This document shows, one piece after another, positions 1 to 8,908 of a DNA stretch of 64,000 nucleotides. How positions within the stretch are numbered: the first letter of the stretch is position 1; the number at the start of each line of letters is the position of its first letter. The position numbers were made by a program, and so were the translations under genes. Origin of the DNA: Acidobacteriota bacterium (lineage in GTDB: Bacteria > Acidobacteriota > Terriglobia > Acidiferrales > UBA7541); the NCBI GenBank assembly GCA_003225295.1, contig QHYZ01000047.1, forward strand, positions 1 to 64,000. Direction: 5' to 3'. The notes beneath the pieces are model-generated. The model did no database searches, was not told the DNA's origin, and was given only the letters and a program-made list of their open reading frames with translations.

Positions 1-2
1 TC

Positions 3-179
3 AATAAAATCGAGCAATGGGAAGCGCTACCCCCGAACCTTCCCAGTTGTGGGGCGAAGCCATCTTGGTCCTGCAACCGTATCAATACCTATGCCCGTCC
101 TGGGCAAAAGGTAGCCGAAGTCAGAGTTTATGAAGTCCAATCCAATGATCAAGTTGTACTTTTGGAATATGTAAAATGA
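3..179 (+). CDS. C-terminal end of an unknown protein (partial)
   Basis: An open frame enters from the window edge and runs 58 codons to a TGA at 177-179. It ends in EVRVYEVQSNDQVVLLEYVK. The composition looks like real protein (charged, hydrophobic alternation at the end) and there is no other reading frame with better support. I do not recognise the family, and the start lies outside the window. The first tRNA-Gly remnant begins about 40 bases after its stop, so this may be the last gene before the accessory region. Confidence 0.45.
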   Translation, partial: NKIEQWEALPPNLPSCGAKPSWSCNRINTYARPGQKVAEVRVYEVQSNDQVVLLEYVK

Positions 180-217
180 GGCGGTAACTTAAGTTCTTTA
201 GAATGTTGGATCGTCCC

Positions 218-247
218 ATCGGGATCGAACCGACACCTGAACCTTGG
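218..247 (-). repeat. Remnant of tRNA-Gly 3' part (att-like)
   Basis: Thirty bases match the T-arm and the start of the anticodon arm of the intact tRNA-Gly at 12362-12432 with a single difference, in the same orientation. The acceptor-stem part (about 209-217) is only loosely similar. This is the pattern left when an integrative element duplicates the 3' end of its target tRNA. It is the outermost of four such copies. Confidence 0.65.
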
Positions 248-250
248 AGC

Positions 251-740
251 GCAGCAAAATCAACACCATCCAACCGTCCATCCGGAAAATGGAGGCAACC
301 ACAGGAAAATACAAAAGGCTCTTTCTATCCTGCGGCTCTTTAGCGAGGTGATGATCAGTTTGTTCATCGCTGGTATCGTAGTTCCGAGCTCTCTTAGTTC
401 GGGGACGGCCACGAACCATGCCGTGGCAGGTGGTTCACTGCGTGCTCTCCATGCCCTGACAATCGGCGGAGTTACGTTCTTGTACACGCTCCAGAACCTC
501 GCTTCCGCCATATTGCGTGGCTTTTTTGGGCTCGCTAATAGCACTGGCGATCGAAATCCCAGACCATGGTCGCCAAGAGATCCAGAAATTTGCTTATGTT
601 TCGGCAAGTGCATGATGGATGGCCATGGCTTTCTCGAAATGATTCACGGAATCGGCAGCTCGCTGAACCCGATCGTGGATCGTTTCCAACGTAGAACCGT
701 GCCTTCTGGATCGAGTTCAAGCATGAACTGTAACGGCCTC
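251..740. other. Intergenic stretch without a convincing gene
   Basis: Several overlapping open frames on both strands (for example 260-613 minus and 348-752 plus) fill this stretch, but none has a recognisable motif, a clear ribosome-binding site or a plausible neighbour relationship. The plus-strand frame runs into the end of the VCBS gene. It may be decayed accessory DNA between the tRNA remnant and the operon. Confidence 0.4.
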
Positions 741-2024
741 TCAACGTTGTGACGCCAGATTCTCGAAAAGGAAGAGACCGGATTTCCCGGCGACGATTAC
801 ATCCTGGTCGCCGTCGCCATCGATATCCGCCACAGCGATTTGCATTCCCCCGCCTGTGCGCGTGCTGTAGTCCAGGACATGCCTTTTCCATTTCAGCGTG
901 CCGTCCACGATCATTCGCTCGTACCAATAGACTCCCAGCGGCTCATTGGCACCTGGATCGTGGTCGTGCGCATAGTAGCGTTTGCCCGTGATTAGTTCGA
1001 GTTGCCCGTCCCCGTTCAAATCCGCCAGTGTCAACGCGTGCGCCTGTGACCAGCTATTGTCGATCAGGTGCTTGGTCCACACACGGTTGCCCAGGGCATC
1101 CTTTTTCTGTTCATACCAGAAGATGCCATAATCGTGCGCCAAACTGGTGATCAGGTCCGGTAATCCATCGCCATCCACGTCCTCCACGTGGATAAATCCA
1201 GTGGCGCCTAACTCGAACTCCGCGTGAAAGACCCACTGACCGTTCCTGGGGTCGGGCGGCGCCTCGAACCAGCCTTGGGGCGTGACGATGTCAATACGCC
1301 CGTCACCGTTGACGTCGCCCGCGCCGATGCCGTGCCCGTAACTCCGAGGGCTGATTGCATGCCGCACCCACGGGTCCCGAGCGCCCCGCTCTGCCAGTTC
1401 ATACCACGTCAAGGGGAAGTCGCGATTGCCGAACTGAGGCAGAAGCTGAAGGGGACGGCCGGTATTAAGGATGTCCACTAAAAAGACAAACTCCACCGCA
1501 GAACCTGACTCGATCAAGTGTTCACGCCAAGGCCGGCCGGATCTGCCAGGGTTCTCCCACCAAGTCAGAGGCTTCGTCCAATAGGAGCAACTGACGATGT
1601 CCGGATAGCCGTCCCCGTTAACGTCGATGGCTAGATCGCTCAGATTTTCCTGGTAGTCAAAAGTGTAGGGCAAGTCGCGGAATTTGTGCTTGATGAATCG
1701 CGGGCCGATCCCGATTTCCGGGGGTCCTTGCTCGTACCAGTTCTCTCCTGAGATGATATCGAATCTCCCGTCCTTATTCATGTCAGCGACAGCCACAGTT
1801 TCGCTGATCCCCAGATCGAGCGTATGCTTGCGGAAAGGGATGGCATCATCTCCTGCCGCCACCGTTGCGATATGGATGTAACGGCCGGACTCCTCTTCCG
1901 CCGTTACTACGGATCCGCTCCGTGCGGTATCTTTGCTTCGCGTATTACTGAACACGGCGGCAGGAACCCCAGCGCCCACTGATTTCAGAAACTGTCTTCG
2001 TCCGCCCTTTCCGCCATGGTCCAA
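741..2024 (-). CDS. Tat-exported VCBS/FG-GAP repeat protein
   Basis: A 427-residue protein with a twin-arginine signal (GGRRQFLKSVGAGVPAAVFS, RR at residues 9-10) and at least six FG-GAP/VCBS calcium-loop motifs of the D-x-[ND]-x-DG form, near residues 81, 132, 235, 278, 328 and 402 (for example DVNGDGYPDIV and DIDGDGDQDVI). Such repeats fold as a beta-propeller in exported proteins. The role is not known and may be sugar or surface binding. The start is TTG, seven bases after an AGGAGG. It is the last gene of a four-gene minus-strand operon and starts two bases after the isomerase stop, which suggests it travels with the sugar-oxidation enzymes. Confidence 0.85.
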   Translation of the reverse strand: MDHGGKGGRRQFLKSVGAGVPAAVFSNTRSKDTARSGSVVTAEEESGRYIHIATVAAGDDAIPFRKHTLDLGISETVAVADMNKDGRFDIISGENWYEQGPPEIGIGPRFIKHKFRDLPYTFDYQENLSDLAIDVNGDGYPDIVSCSYWTKPLTWWENPGRSGRPWREHLIESGSAVEFVFLVDILNTGRPLQLLPQFGNRDFPLTWYELAERGARDPWVRHAISPRSYGHGIGAGDVNGDGRIDIVTPQGWFEAPPDPRNGQWVFHAEFELGATGFIHVEDVDGDGLPDLITSLAHDYGIFWYEQKKDALGNRVWTKHLIDNSWSQAHALTLADLNGDGQLELITGKRYYAHDHDPGANEPLGVYWYERMIVDGTLKWKRHVLDYSTRTGGGMQIAVADIDGDGDQDVIVAGKSGLFLFENLASQR

Positions 2025-2026
2025 CG

Positions 2027-2914
2027 TTAATCCTCCTCTCGGTTGCGTCGGGTATGTATAGCGCGGGCATCGATCTCCTCGCTTTGCGCCTTGATGAATC
2101 GAAACCCCTCCCTTGCAAGCTCGTCGCCTGAACTAGCCAGGTCGCGCCAGATGGCGGCCGCGGCAGCCAGCTCCGGTTCAGGCTGGGCGAAGGATTCGAT
2201 CGTCAGCCAGCCGTCGTACCGGCTCTCCTTTAGCGCCGCGAAGATACCTTGCCAGTCAGTGTGACCTGTGCCCGGAATACCTCGATCATTTTCGGAGATA
2301 TGCACATGCCCTAGTTCCTTGGCCACGGCGCGAAGTGAATCCGCCGGATTACTTTCTTCAATGTTGGCGTGGAATGTGTCGAAATGAATCAGCACATTCG
2401 GCTCCCCCACATCGTGGACCAATCGGGCCGCATCACTCAGGGTGTTGAGGAAATAGGTCTCGAAACGATTGAGGGGCTCAACACAAAGGGTGACACCGAG
2501 TTTGCGGGCTCGTTGCGCGGCCACCTGCAGGCCTTCTACTCCCCATTTCCATTCGTCCGCCGTTCTGCGATTCCCGGTCATTACTCCCAAGCCCGCATAC
2601 AGTGGGCCACAAATGATTTTGCCTCCGAGTTCCGCTGTCCGCTCAATGCATTGCTTCAAGAACTCCGCCCCTCGCGCGCGTATCTGCGCATCCGCATCTA
2701 TCAGGCTGGCTGCTCGTGGTAAGACGCTGCAGGTGGTGCGTTCGAGACCAACTCCATCAAGGATCCGTTTGACTGCCGGAAGGCCGGAAGGTTCCGTCGG
2801 CGATAAAAAAAGCTCGACACCGTCGAAACCCCATTCCCGGATGCGAGAAAACAGCGGCGCATGCCGTTCGCCCACATGCGTGGTCCACACCATGGTATTC
2901 ACGCCATATTTCAT
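2027..2914 (-). CDS. Sugar isomerase/epimerase, TIM-barrel family
   Basis: A 295-residue protein of the xylose-isomerase-like TIM-barrel family (AP-endonuclease-2 clan), close in layout to tagatose/psicose 3-epimerases: it opens with KYGVNTMVWT. The usual metal ligands are visible: Glu in CVEPLNRFE (near 142), Asp in HFDTFHANIEES (near 180), His in HVHISENDRG and Glu in WLTIESFA. There is no signal peptide, so it is cytoplasmic. Its ATG overlaps the stop of the upstream subunit-3 gene by four bases (ATGA), so the two are translationally coupled. The context suggests it handles the keto-sugar made by the neighbouring dehydrogenase. The substrate is inferred, not shown. Confidence 0.85.
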   Translation of the reverse strand: MKYGVNTMVWTTHVGERHAPLFSRIREWGFDGVELFLSPTEPSGLPAVKRILDGVGLERTTCSVLPRAASLIDADAQIRARGAEFLKQCIERTAELGGKIICGPLYAGLGVMTGNRRTADEWKWGVEGLQVAAQRARKLGVTLCVEPLNRFETYFLNTLSDAARLVHDVGEPNVLIHFDTFHANIEESNPADSLRAVAKELGHVHISENDRGIPGTGHTDWQGIFAALKESRYDGWLTIESFAQPEPELAAAAAIWRDLASSGDELAREGFRFIKAQSEEIDARAIHTRRNREED

Positions 2915-3546
2915 GTCTTCAAATCCTGTGCGGCCTTATTCAATTCGTTCCCCTGCTCGTCGGAAACATGCCTCGGCGCCCGAGGCTGCTGCGCCTTTTC
3001 GCGTTGTTCCCCGGCCTGATTGGCTGGGATCTGATGCCGAGCACAACCCGGGAAGGCGGTAAGGTAAGTGTTTCCCTGATATTGCAGGTCTTGGTGAATG
3101 CCGATGGCCGACGTATAGTACCCATTCACCGTCATCAGCTTCAGGGCTCGAAAGAATCGCTGGAGATCCGTTGTGGGATGGCCTTCATTGAATGCTGATT
3201 TTGCGAGCGCCTCTGCGAGCGATGATTTTGCAGCCTCGCTTTGTACCTGTATCAACCCTTCGCGCCACTGCTTTTGGATCGCAACACTGCTGGCGGCGAG
3301 CATTGAATCTGCAAAAAGACTCACCTGCGCAGCGTGCGCACCGGGGGAGTGACTATCAGCGGGAATGATCATTTCCATAAGCCGATCGAGCAGCTCGTTT
3401 TCTTCTGAGGTAAAGAATCGCAATTTGTAATTGCCTGCCGACCAGCCCACGGCGCCAGTTGAATGGCACATACCGGCTGCCACGACATCGAGTTTCGAGG
3501 CCAAGGTGCCTAGCGCGACGATTCTGATGGCCGTCCTACGTTCCAT
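2911..3546 (-). CDS. Gluconate 2-dehydrogenase subunit 3-like Tat protein
   Basis: A 211-residue protein that starts MERRTAIRIVALG, a short twin-arginine-type signal, followed by the helical body typical of gluconate 2-dehydrogenase subunit 3 (FTSEENELLDRLMEMIIPAD near residue 50). In known complexes this small subunit carries its GMC partner through the Tat system to the periplasm. It lies 82 bases downstream of the GMC gene and overlaps the isomerase. The tail after about residue 170 is charged and low-complexity. The family call is good; the exact substrate is unknown. Confidence 0.85.
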   Translation of the reverse strand: MERRTAIRIVALGTLASKLDVVAAGMCHSTGAVGWSAGNYKLRFFTSEENELLDRLMEMIIPADSHSPGAHAAQVSLFADSMLAASSVAIQKQWREGLIQVQSEAAKSSLAEALAKSAFNEGHPTTDLQRFFRALKLMTVNGYYTSAIGIHQDLQYQGNTYLTAFPGCARHQIPANQAGEQREKAQQPRAPRHVSDEQGNELNKAAQDLKT

Positions 3547-3628
3547 ACAACCTCAGGGTTTTCTTTCCGGCTGCTGCGCGATTAGGAGTTCAATTCTTGG
3601 ACCCCGCGCCAGACCCTCAGGCGCAGAC

Positions 3629-5275
3629 TCAAAGCTCACCTCTCCGCCGCTGTTCCTTGATATAGTCTGCCGCCCGAAGCGAAAGCGCCATGATGGTAAG
3701 CGTGGGGTTTTTTTCGCTGGAGCTGGTGAAGCAGCTTCCGTCGGTCACGAAGAGATTTTTCACTTCTCTCGCCTGGCAAAAACCGTTCAGGACCGAGGTT
3801 CTCGGATTTTTTCCCATGCGAATTGTGCCTACCTCATGGCTGGCAAATCCTCCAGGAGCTTCACCGAAATCAGGAAACACTTCCCCCTTCAAATTGGAGC
3901 AAATCTCCATTAGGCTTCGATTCTTGTCGCGCCACAGGGCAAAATCGTTCTCGCTAAACCGGAAATGGACTACTGGGATCGAAATGCCGTTCTCATCCAC
4001 CTGATGCGGTTCCACGGTGACGTAGTTTTCCGGCCGGGCCTCAGTTTTCCCAAATGCGCCAAGCATCAAATAGCCCGGCTGCATCTTGCGCACGCGCTCT
4101 TTATACGCAACACCGTAGCCGCCGATGCGCGAGGCGTGATTGGGAAACATGTAGCTTGAAAAATTAACCTGAAGTCCCCAACCGCCGGCGTAGTCCTTTT
4201 CTCCTGCGAGATGATTGTAGCGCGGTATATAAACGTGGTCCGTCGCACCGTCTTGGTTAAACGGAGGAGCGCCTTCAAGCTCCTTCAGAAAAATATCGAC
4301 CCCTCCCCCCAGATGACCGTGAAGGTAGCGCCCAACGACACCGTTGGAGTTGGCCAGCCCGTTCGGATGCCGCGGCGAGCGTGAATTCAAGAGCAGCCTG
4401 GCGGACTCCACCGTAGCGCAGCAAACGACGACGACTCTTGCTTTTACTTCTTGCTCTCGCTTGGCTTGTGTGTCCACAAAGGACACTCCGCGCGCTAGCC
4501 CTTCCCGGTCCACCAAGATTTCACGTGCCAGCGCATTCTGACGCAGGGTAAAGTTCCCGGTCCTCTGAGCTTTAGGCAGCATGGCCACCGCACTGTTGAA
4601 CAGCGCCCCCACATCACAGCCGCTCATGCAATGGCCGCAGTAGTGACATGGCGGGCGGCTGTCATAAACGGTAGTGAGGACGGCTTTGCGCACGGAGATG
4701 AGAGGGATTCCCATGCCGTTCGTAGCTCTGTGCAAGATGTGTTCGCTGCACCGCCACGGAAGCGGGGGCAAATAGTGTTTCCCTGCAGGCACAATCTCGA
4801 GCCCGTCGTCCTGGCCGCAGACGCCGATCATCTGCTCAATCCGCTCGTAGTAGGGTTCCAATTCGTCGTACGTCAGCGGCCAGTCTTCCTCGATGCCGTC
4901 CGCTGACCATCCCTTGAAATCTCGCTGCGCGTAGCGGAGCACCACGGCATTCCAGTGCACGGTCCGGCCGCCCAGCACACGTATCCGGTCCACACTGACG
5001 GAATCGCAGTCCTCATAGCGGATCGAGGTGGATACACCTCCCTGGTAGAAAGGTGCTTGCTTCTCACCGCGCAACCCTCGATAAGGCAGTTCGTAAGGCC
5101 ATTTGTGCGAGAGGAATTTGCCAGGCGGAACTTCCCTGCCTGCCTCAAGCATGATGACCTTCGCCCCACCCTCGCATAACTCTTTGGCCACTACGCCACC
5201 CGCCGCTCCCGAGCCAATGATGCAAGCGTCATAAGTAGGTGTCTGGCTCAACGTGTCCCCTTCGACCACTCCCAT
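3629..5275 (-). CDS. GMC-family FAD-dependent dehydrogenase
   Basis: A 548-residue flavoprotein with an N-terminal Rossmann motif GSGAAGGVVAKEL and LEAGR (residues 20-48) and the GMC C-terminus: His in SHEVGTIRMG and Asn in EKNPTLTIMALSL. A cysteine-rich insert CHYCGHCMSGCDVG near residue 205 is typical of the gluconate/sorbitol-dehydrogenase-like branch. It has no signal of its own, consistent with piggyback export by the subunit-3 protein next to it. It is the first gene of the operon GMC, subunit 3, isomerase, VCBS protein. The annotated ATG has a weak ribosome-binding site; a TTG 36 bases downstream (LSQTPTYDAC) follows AAGGGGA and may be the real start. Confidence 0.9.
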   Translation of the reverse strand: MGVVEGDTLSQTPTYDACIIGSGAAGGVVAKELCEGGAKVIMLEAGREVPPGKFLSHKWPYELPYRGLRGEKQAPFYQGGVSTSIRYEDCDSVSVDRIRVLGGRTVHWNAVVLRYAQRDFKGWSADGIEEDWPLTYDELEPYYERIEQMIGVCGQDDGLEIVPAGKHYLPPLPWRCSEHILHRATNGMGIPLISVRKAVLTTVYDSRPPCHYCGHCMSGCDVGALFNSAVAMLPKAQRTGNFTLRQNALAREILVDREGLARGVSFVDTQAKREQEVKARVVVVCCATVESARLLLNSRSPRHPNGLANSNGVVGRYLHGHLGGGVDIFLKELEGAPPFNQDGATDHVYIPRYNHLAGEKDYAGGWGLQVNFSSYMFPNHASRIGGYGVAYKERVRKMQPGYLMLGAFGKTEARPENYVTVEPHQVDENGISIPVVHFRFSENDFALWRDKNRSLMEICSNLKGEVFPDFGEAPGGFASHEVGTIRMGKNPRTSVLNGFCQAREVKNLFVTDGSCFTSSSEKNPTLTIMALSLRAADYIKEQRRRGEL

Positions 5276-5775
5276 TCCAAATGGAAATCACTCCGCTGCG
5301 ATAGATTCGGTTTTGGTTTCACACGCATCACAAAAACCTAGCCAAGGGCTTCGCCCTTGAAATCCCAACGACTTCCGAACAGCGAAGTAACAGCGTTACA
5401 TTGCCTCGGTATACGCAAAATTTGTTGAAGTGGTTCTGTTCATGAATTCGCAGCTAAGAATCTAGCGACGTTGAATTTCAAAGCTGACGAAGGGCGTCGG
5501 GAATCTCAGTGAGCTATTGCAGCAACGTTCAAAAACAACAGCGGTGCTAACGAAGTCATTCCGCAGATGCAAATGAATGCTTGCGCCCATCATACATGGT
5601 CCCGCGCGCCCCGCTTTTTTCGCTCAGTTTGCCATCAATCGAGGTTAAGCGATAGCCACAAATGGGCCATAGCTCATCGGCGATGACGGAACGATACCAC
5701 GGGAACCGGTTCGAGCCGTGTATTCCAAGGCCAGAACCAGAAACGGGTTGTTGGGAACAAATGAAAAATAATGTT
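5276..5775. other. Upstream region of the GMC operon and decayed DNA
   Basis: About 500 bases with no gene. The left part must hold the promoter of the GMC operon but no hexamers stand out. A short hairpin AAGGGCTTCGCCCTT lies at about 5343-5357. The right end (5779-5794) shares GGTAAGTGATTGATT with the end of the integrase fragment at 9240-9254, so it may be an even more decayed copy of the same integrase tail. Confidence 0.4.
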
Positions 5776-6825
5776 TCAGGTAAGTGATTGATTAGTTAAG
5801 AGAACTATCGGAATCGAACCGACACCTGAGTTCGAAGAGCGAGGTTCCCACCCTTCATCCGCGGGGACAAATTGGAGGATTTCTGAGACACAAAGAAAGT
5901 GTCCCAGGTCGAGGTCCTCAGCCTTGAGGACATGGTTAACGTAACGTTGAATAGCGACAGGGGCATGTTGGTAATCGTCTATGGAGTCAGCAGGTCCACC
6001 TTGGATCAAAGCCCGAATGATTCCCGCGGCCCCATTGAGCAGTGGCCGATCAATTTCAGCTCTATCCAGCGCTAGATGGAGGTTTCCGGTTCGCGCGCAG
6101 ATTCCAGCAAGATAGCTATCCATCACTTCATTCCGAGGGCCTTCGCGCAGCATCCACGCCTGAATTTCCTGCTTGCGCGTTTCGTTCGGTCGCTCCACAA
6201 CTTGTATGCGTCCCCAGCCGCGAACTCGTTGCGCAATATTCCACAATGTTCCCTCGCGGTCATCGGTGACATGGGGCAGCGCGAGCGCGGCAAACAGGGT
6301 GAATTCGTCGTGAAGCACGAGCGTTTCCAAGAGAGGAGCATCGGCTCGGTTGCCACACACTCCCAGTAACAGAATCCCAAACTTGGTCGCTTCTCTCCGG
6401 TCTGCCTCGGTGGCGAAGTATCGGCCAATTTGCGCGAGTTTCGATTTGTGCGAAGGTAGAATCTTCGACAGTTCTGACTGGAACGCATCGGCGATGGGAA
6501 GAATTGATTCTTCGACTACTGCATCGTACAGCGACTTGAGGTTCGTATCGGTGGCATCTCGCACTAATCGCTCAAGCGGATTCAGCATTTTCTGAACTCG
6601 GCAACTGACTTCCTCAGGCTTCGCTGAGGCCATATGGTGACCGAATACACCGTCGAGCGCCCCCGAACTCCAGGTCAACTCGTTCGGTTTCCTCGGCCTG
6701 GGAGCGTCGGGAAGTTCTGCAGCCTTTGGGTTGTCGCGAATATGGATGTAGATCGAAACCCCGCTGCCCCAGGGTGGGGTGAGGTTGTCGAGAGACCACT
6801 GGAAGGACTTAAAGAAGTCAAACAA
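5776..6825 (-). CDS. Unknown protein whose 3' end runs into a tRNA remnant
   Basis: A 349-residue predominantly helical protein. The middle (residues 140-300) has HEAT-like alternation (LLLGVCGNRADAPLLETLVL, then TLFAALALPHV). No signal peptide, membrane segment or catalytic motif was seen, and I do not recognise the family. The last residues (GVGSIPIVLL) are encoded by the tRNA-Gly remnant at 5805-5829, so the native C-terminus was probably replaced when an element inserted or excised there. It sits alone, on the same strand as hipBA. Confidence 0.6.
   Translation of the reverse strand: MFDFFKSFQWSLDNLTPPWGSGVSIYIHIRDNPKAAELPDAPRPRKPNELTWSSGALDGVFGHHMASAKPEEVSCRVQKMLNPLERLVRDATDTNLKSLYDAVVEESILPIADAFQSELSKILPSHKSKLAQIGRYFATEADRREATKFGILLLGVCGNRADAPLLETLVLHDEFTLFAALALPHVTDDREGTLWNIAQRVRGWGRIQVVERPNETRKQEIQAWMLREGPRNEVMDSYLAGICARTGNLHLALDRAEIDRPLLNGAAGIIRALIQGGPADSIDDYQHAPVAIQRYVNHVLKAEDLDLGHFLCVSEILQFVPADEGWEPRSSNSGVGSIPIVLLTNQSLT
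5805..5829 (-). repeat. Remnant of tRNA-Gly 3' part (att-like)
   Basis: Twenty-five bases (CTATCGG...CACCTGA) are identical to the T-arm and variable-region part of tRNA-Gly at 12362-12432, in the same orientation. After it the match breaks, though GAGGTTCC reappears 15 bases on. Just outside its acceptor end lies GGTAAGTGATTGATT, also found at the same place beside the 9260 copy, so both copies carry the same integrase-side junction. Confidence 0.7.
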
Positions 6826-7000
6826 TTCGGCACTCGCAGACCAATCCGAATCAGTTTAACTCAAAGGAACGTTGGCAGTGAGCCGCGGAGTCAGGCAATG
6901 GCGCCCGAGCGATTGAAGATGGCCCCGCCGATCCGACAGACGGCTCCACTTACCGCCTGACATTTTGTTACGGTTGCCGCGCCCATTCGAACCTTGCATT

Positions 7001-8290
7001 TCATACCGGACGAAAGTCTGCAGCGACTTTTTCGGAAGCCGATGGACTGAGTCCCCCTTCTTTCGCGTGGTTCGGCCAATTCTCTAGCGCAGTACGCACG
7101 TCGGCGAGCAAATCACTCGCTCGTCGCACACCGAAGCGGTCCGCGTCAGCAAGTAAGTCGGCCCGGGTAATGTCCTTGAATTTGCCGTTCACACTCATCA
7201 AGTGCTGGAACGTCCATTCGCCTTTGGGATTGTAAGCGTGGGTCACATCGTAGGCAGGGGCGAGCTCCCAAGTGCCGCCTTCCTTGAGAAGGAACCCGAA
7301 GTTTTTGGTGTGGTCATCGCAGTTGCGCGCCATCACGTTGAACGCCAATCGTCGAAACACTTGGTTCGTTGCGTCATCCCCAAGCCCTAGGCTGGGTAAC
7401 ACCATGAAGAGCTGGGCATACGCGTGCGTTGCCCGCTGCTTAAAATCAAGATCATTTAGCGCGCACAGCGTTTGCACATGATGCTTCACCGTCCGTCCCT
7501 TGACTACGTCACGGTCAAAGCGCCGCGTCATAAAATGCGCACGGCCACTTTCCTCGAGCAGACGACATTCCGTCATGACGATGCCCGCCTGCCTTGCCAT
7601 CTTGTAGTACGCATACTCAATCCGACCGTAGTCGGCGCCTGTTCCCAGATCGGCATACTTACCGACGGCGTCAAACTTCAAAATCCACGGCTCGAAACCA
7701 GGAGCAAGATCGAACTGGCCACTGCGGATCTGCTGCGCCTTCCGGTTCCAAGCCACCACCGCTTTTGCACGAGCGCCACCCGCGGAAGTACCGACCCGGA
7801 TGATGTTGGCGAGCGCGGCCGCAGCGTGCGCATCTTCCGAGAGGTCCCCTTCAATCGCCTTTCTCGCTTCTTCGACCAGCGCCTTCATCTGAAGGGGAGC
7901 CGAGCTCTCTTTGTGCGCGCCCAAGGTGGGCCGGAATTCGAGTGCACCCACACCGCGCTTGCCCATATAGGCTAACCGGTCAAGCGTGGTGACGTCCTTC
8001 TTGAGAATGCCGTGCCGCGCCATCCAGGCGTCAATCAAGGCGTTCCCGAACTCATCCGGCAGGGCGTCCGCCAACATTCCAGGCAGCCGTTGAAAAGTCG
8101 CCTCCGGCAGGTTCGAGAATACAAATGTTTCGCGCCCATCTCTGAGAGGCATCGTGAGTGGCGCCAACTCGATACCCGTGCGACGCCAAGAAGGTTCGTA
8201 CGCGAACGCATAGAAACCTAGCTTGGGATCTGGCGCGATCGCTCCCACGCGCTTTCCCCACGCGCGGACTTCGATGACCGGCACGCTCAA
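7001..8290 (-). CDS. hipA: HipA-type serine/threonine kinase toxin
   Basis: A 429-residue HipA-family kinase. In the family it phosphorylates a cytoplasmic target (glutamyl-tRNA synthetase in E. coli HipA) and is held by HipB. Visible: the HipA N-terminal subdomain (residues 1-110), and the kinase catalytic segment ARNCDDHTKNFGFL near residue 330 with the N-x-DD-H-x-KN signature, then the PAYDVTHAYNPKG segment that follows the metal-binding site. The TTG start overlaps the hipB stop (TTGA). A GTG six bases downstream is an alternative start. It appears intact. Confidence 0.9.
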   Translation of the reverse strand: MSVPVIEVRAWGKRVGAIAPDPKLGFYAFAYEPSWRRTGIELAPLTMPLRDGRETFVFSNLPEATFQRLPGMLADALPDEFGNALIDAWMARHGILKKDVTTLDRLAYMGKRGVGALEFRPTLGAHKESSAPLQMKALVEEARKAIEGDLSEDAHAAAALANIIRVGTSAGGARAKAVVAWNRKAQQIRSGQFDLAPGFEPWILKFDAVGKYADLGTGADYGRIEYAYYKMARQAGIVMTECRLLEESGRAHFMTRRFDRDVVKGRTVKHHVQTLCALNDLDFKQRATHAYAQLFMVLPSLGLGDDATNQVFRRLAFNVMARNCDDHTKNFGFLLKEGGTWELAPAYDVTHAYNPKGEWTFQHLMSVNGKFKDITRADLLADADRFGVRRASDLLADVRTALENWPNHAKEGGLSPSASEKVAADFRPV

Positions 8291-8619
8291 GAGCTTTTCT
8301 TCCTTGGCTTATTGAGCAGCCGTGAACGCCACACCCGCTGCCGCGGTTTCGTGCTTCGCAATAAAGCGAGCGGATTCACCGTGGGTTCGGGTGCCAACAT
8401 TTCTATACCTTCTAGGTAGTTCAGTGCCTTCAGCGTCCGTACCAGTGTCCGAACGGTCGACCCACGACCCGCCTCAAGCTTTTGCAGTGCCGTCAGCGCG
8501 ACGCCTGCCTTCTCAGCAAGAGTTCGCTGATCGATATTGCGTTGAAGGCGCAATCTTCGTAGTCTTTTCCCTAGTTCGATCTGCAACTCAGCAGGGGACT
8601 TGAACTCGAGTCCACTCAT
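8287..8619 (-). CDS. hipB: HipB-like XRE antitoxin
   Basis: A roughly 110-residue protein with a Cro/C1-type helix-turn-helix (residues 11-70 from this start: GKRLRRLRLQRNIDQRTLAE then GVALTALQKLEAGRGSTVRT) and a basic C-terminal tail. It binds its own operator and HipA in known systems. It lies directly upstream of hipA with a four-base overlap, the usual antitoxin-first order. The ATG at 8619 was chosen; a GTG at 8634 in the same frame is possible. Neither has a strong ribosome-binding site. Confidence 0.85.
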   Translation of the reverse strand: MSGLEFKSPAELQIELGKRLRRLRLQRNIDQRTLAEKAGVALTALQKLEAGRGSTVRTLVRTLKALNYLEGIEMLAPEPTVNPLALLRSTKPRQRVWRSRLLNKPRKKSS

Positions 8620-8697
8620 AGTGTCTAATTGCACCTGTTATCGACGAGAAACCTGCAATTCCACACCTTCTATATTACTGACCAGATCGCGTACAAT

Positions 8698-8753
8698 GCG
8701 TGTAAAAGAAAGTATTAAGTACAACACTCGAGATAATACATCGATTTACACGC
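8698..8753. promoter_or_regulatory. Spaced inverted repeat upstream of hipB
   Basis: GCGTGTAAA at 8698-8706 is repeated as its reverse complement TTTACACGC at 8745-8753, in the AT-rich region 80-135 bases upstream of hipB. HipB-type repressors bind paired palindromic operators, so this is a candidate autoregulatory site. That role is inferred from position only. Confidence 0.35.
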
Positions 8754-8798
8754 TTTATGTAACTATCTTCGATTGATGATGAGGCAGCTCTTTGGCAT

Positions 8799-8836
8799 CC
8801 TGGTGGCGTTAGGTATGTATACCTAACGCCACCAGG
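8799..8836. repeat. Perfect 18-bp palindrome with 2-base centre
   Basis: CCTGGTGGCGTTAGGTAT, then GT, then the exact reverse complement. There is no T-run, so it is not a terminator on either strand. Its central AGGTAT/ATACCT half-sites recur as a 14-bp palindrome at 8909-8922. It lies between hipB and the integrase remnant and may be an operator or recombination site. Confidence 0.7.
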
Positions 8837-8908
8837 AATGCAAGCCGGGAGTCTCCTGGAAGCTACTGCTTTTCAATAGATTAGGAGAGCAGCGGAAGTT
8901 CTAAAGCT

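Noticed and set aside
348-752. Possible 134-residue plus-strand gene
   Set aside because: No ribosome-binding site or known motif, overlaps the end of the VCBS gene and competing minus-strand frames; probably chance.
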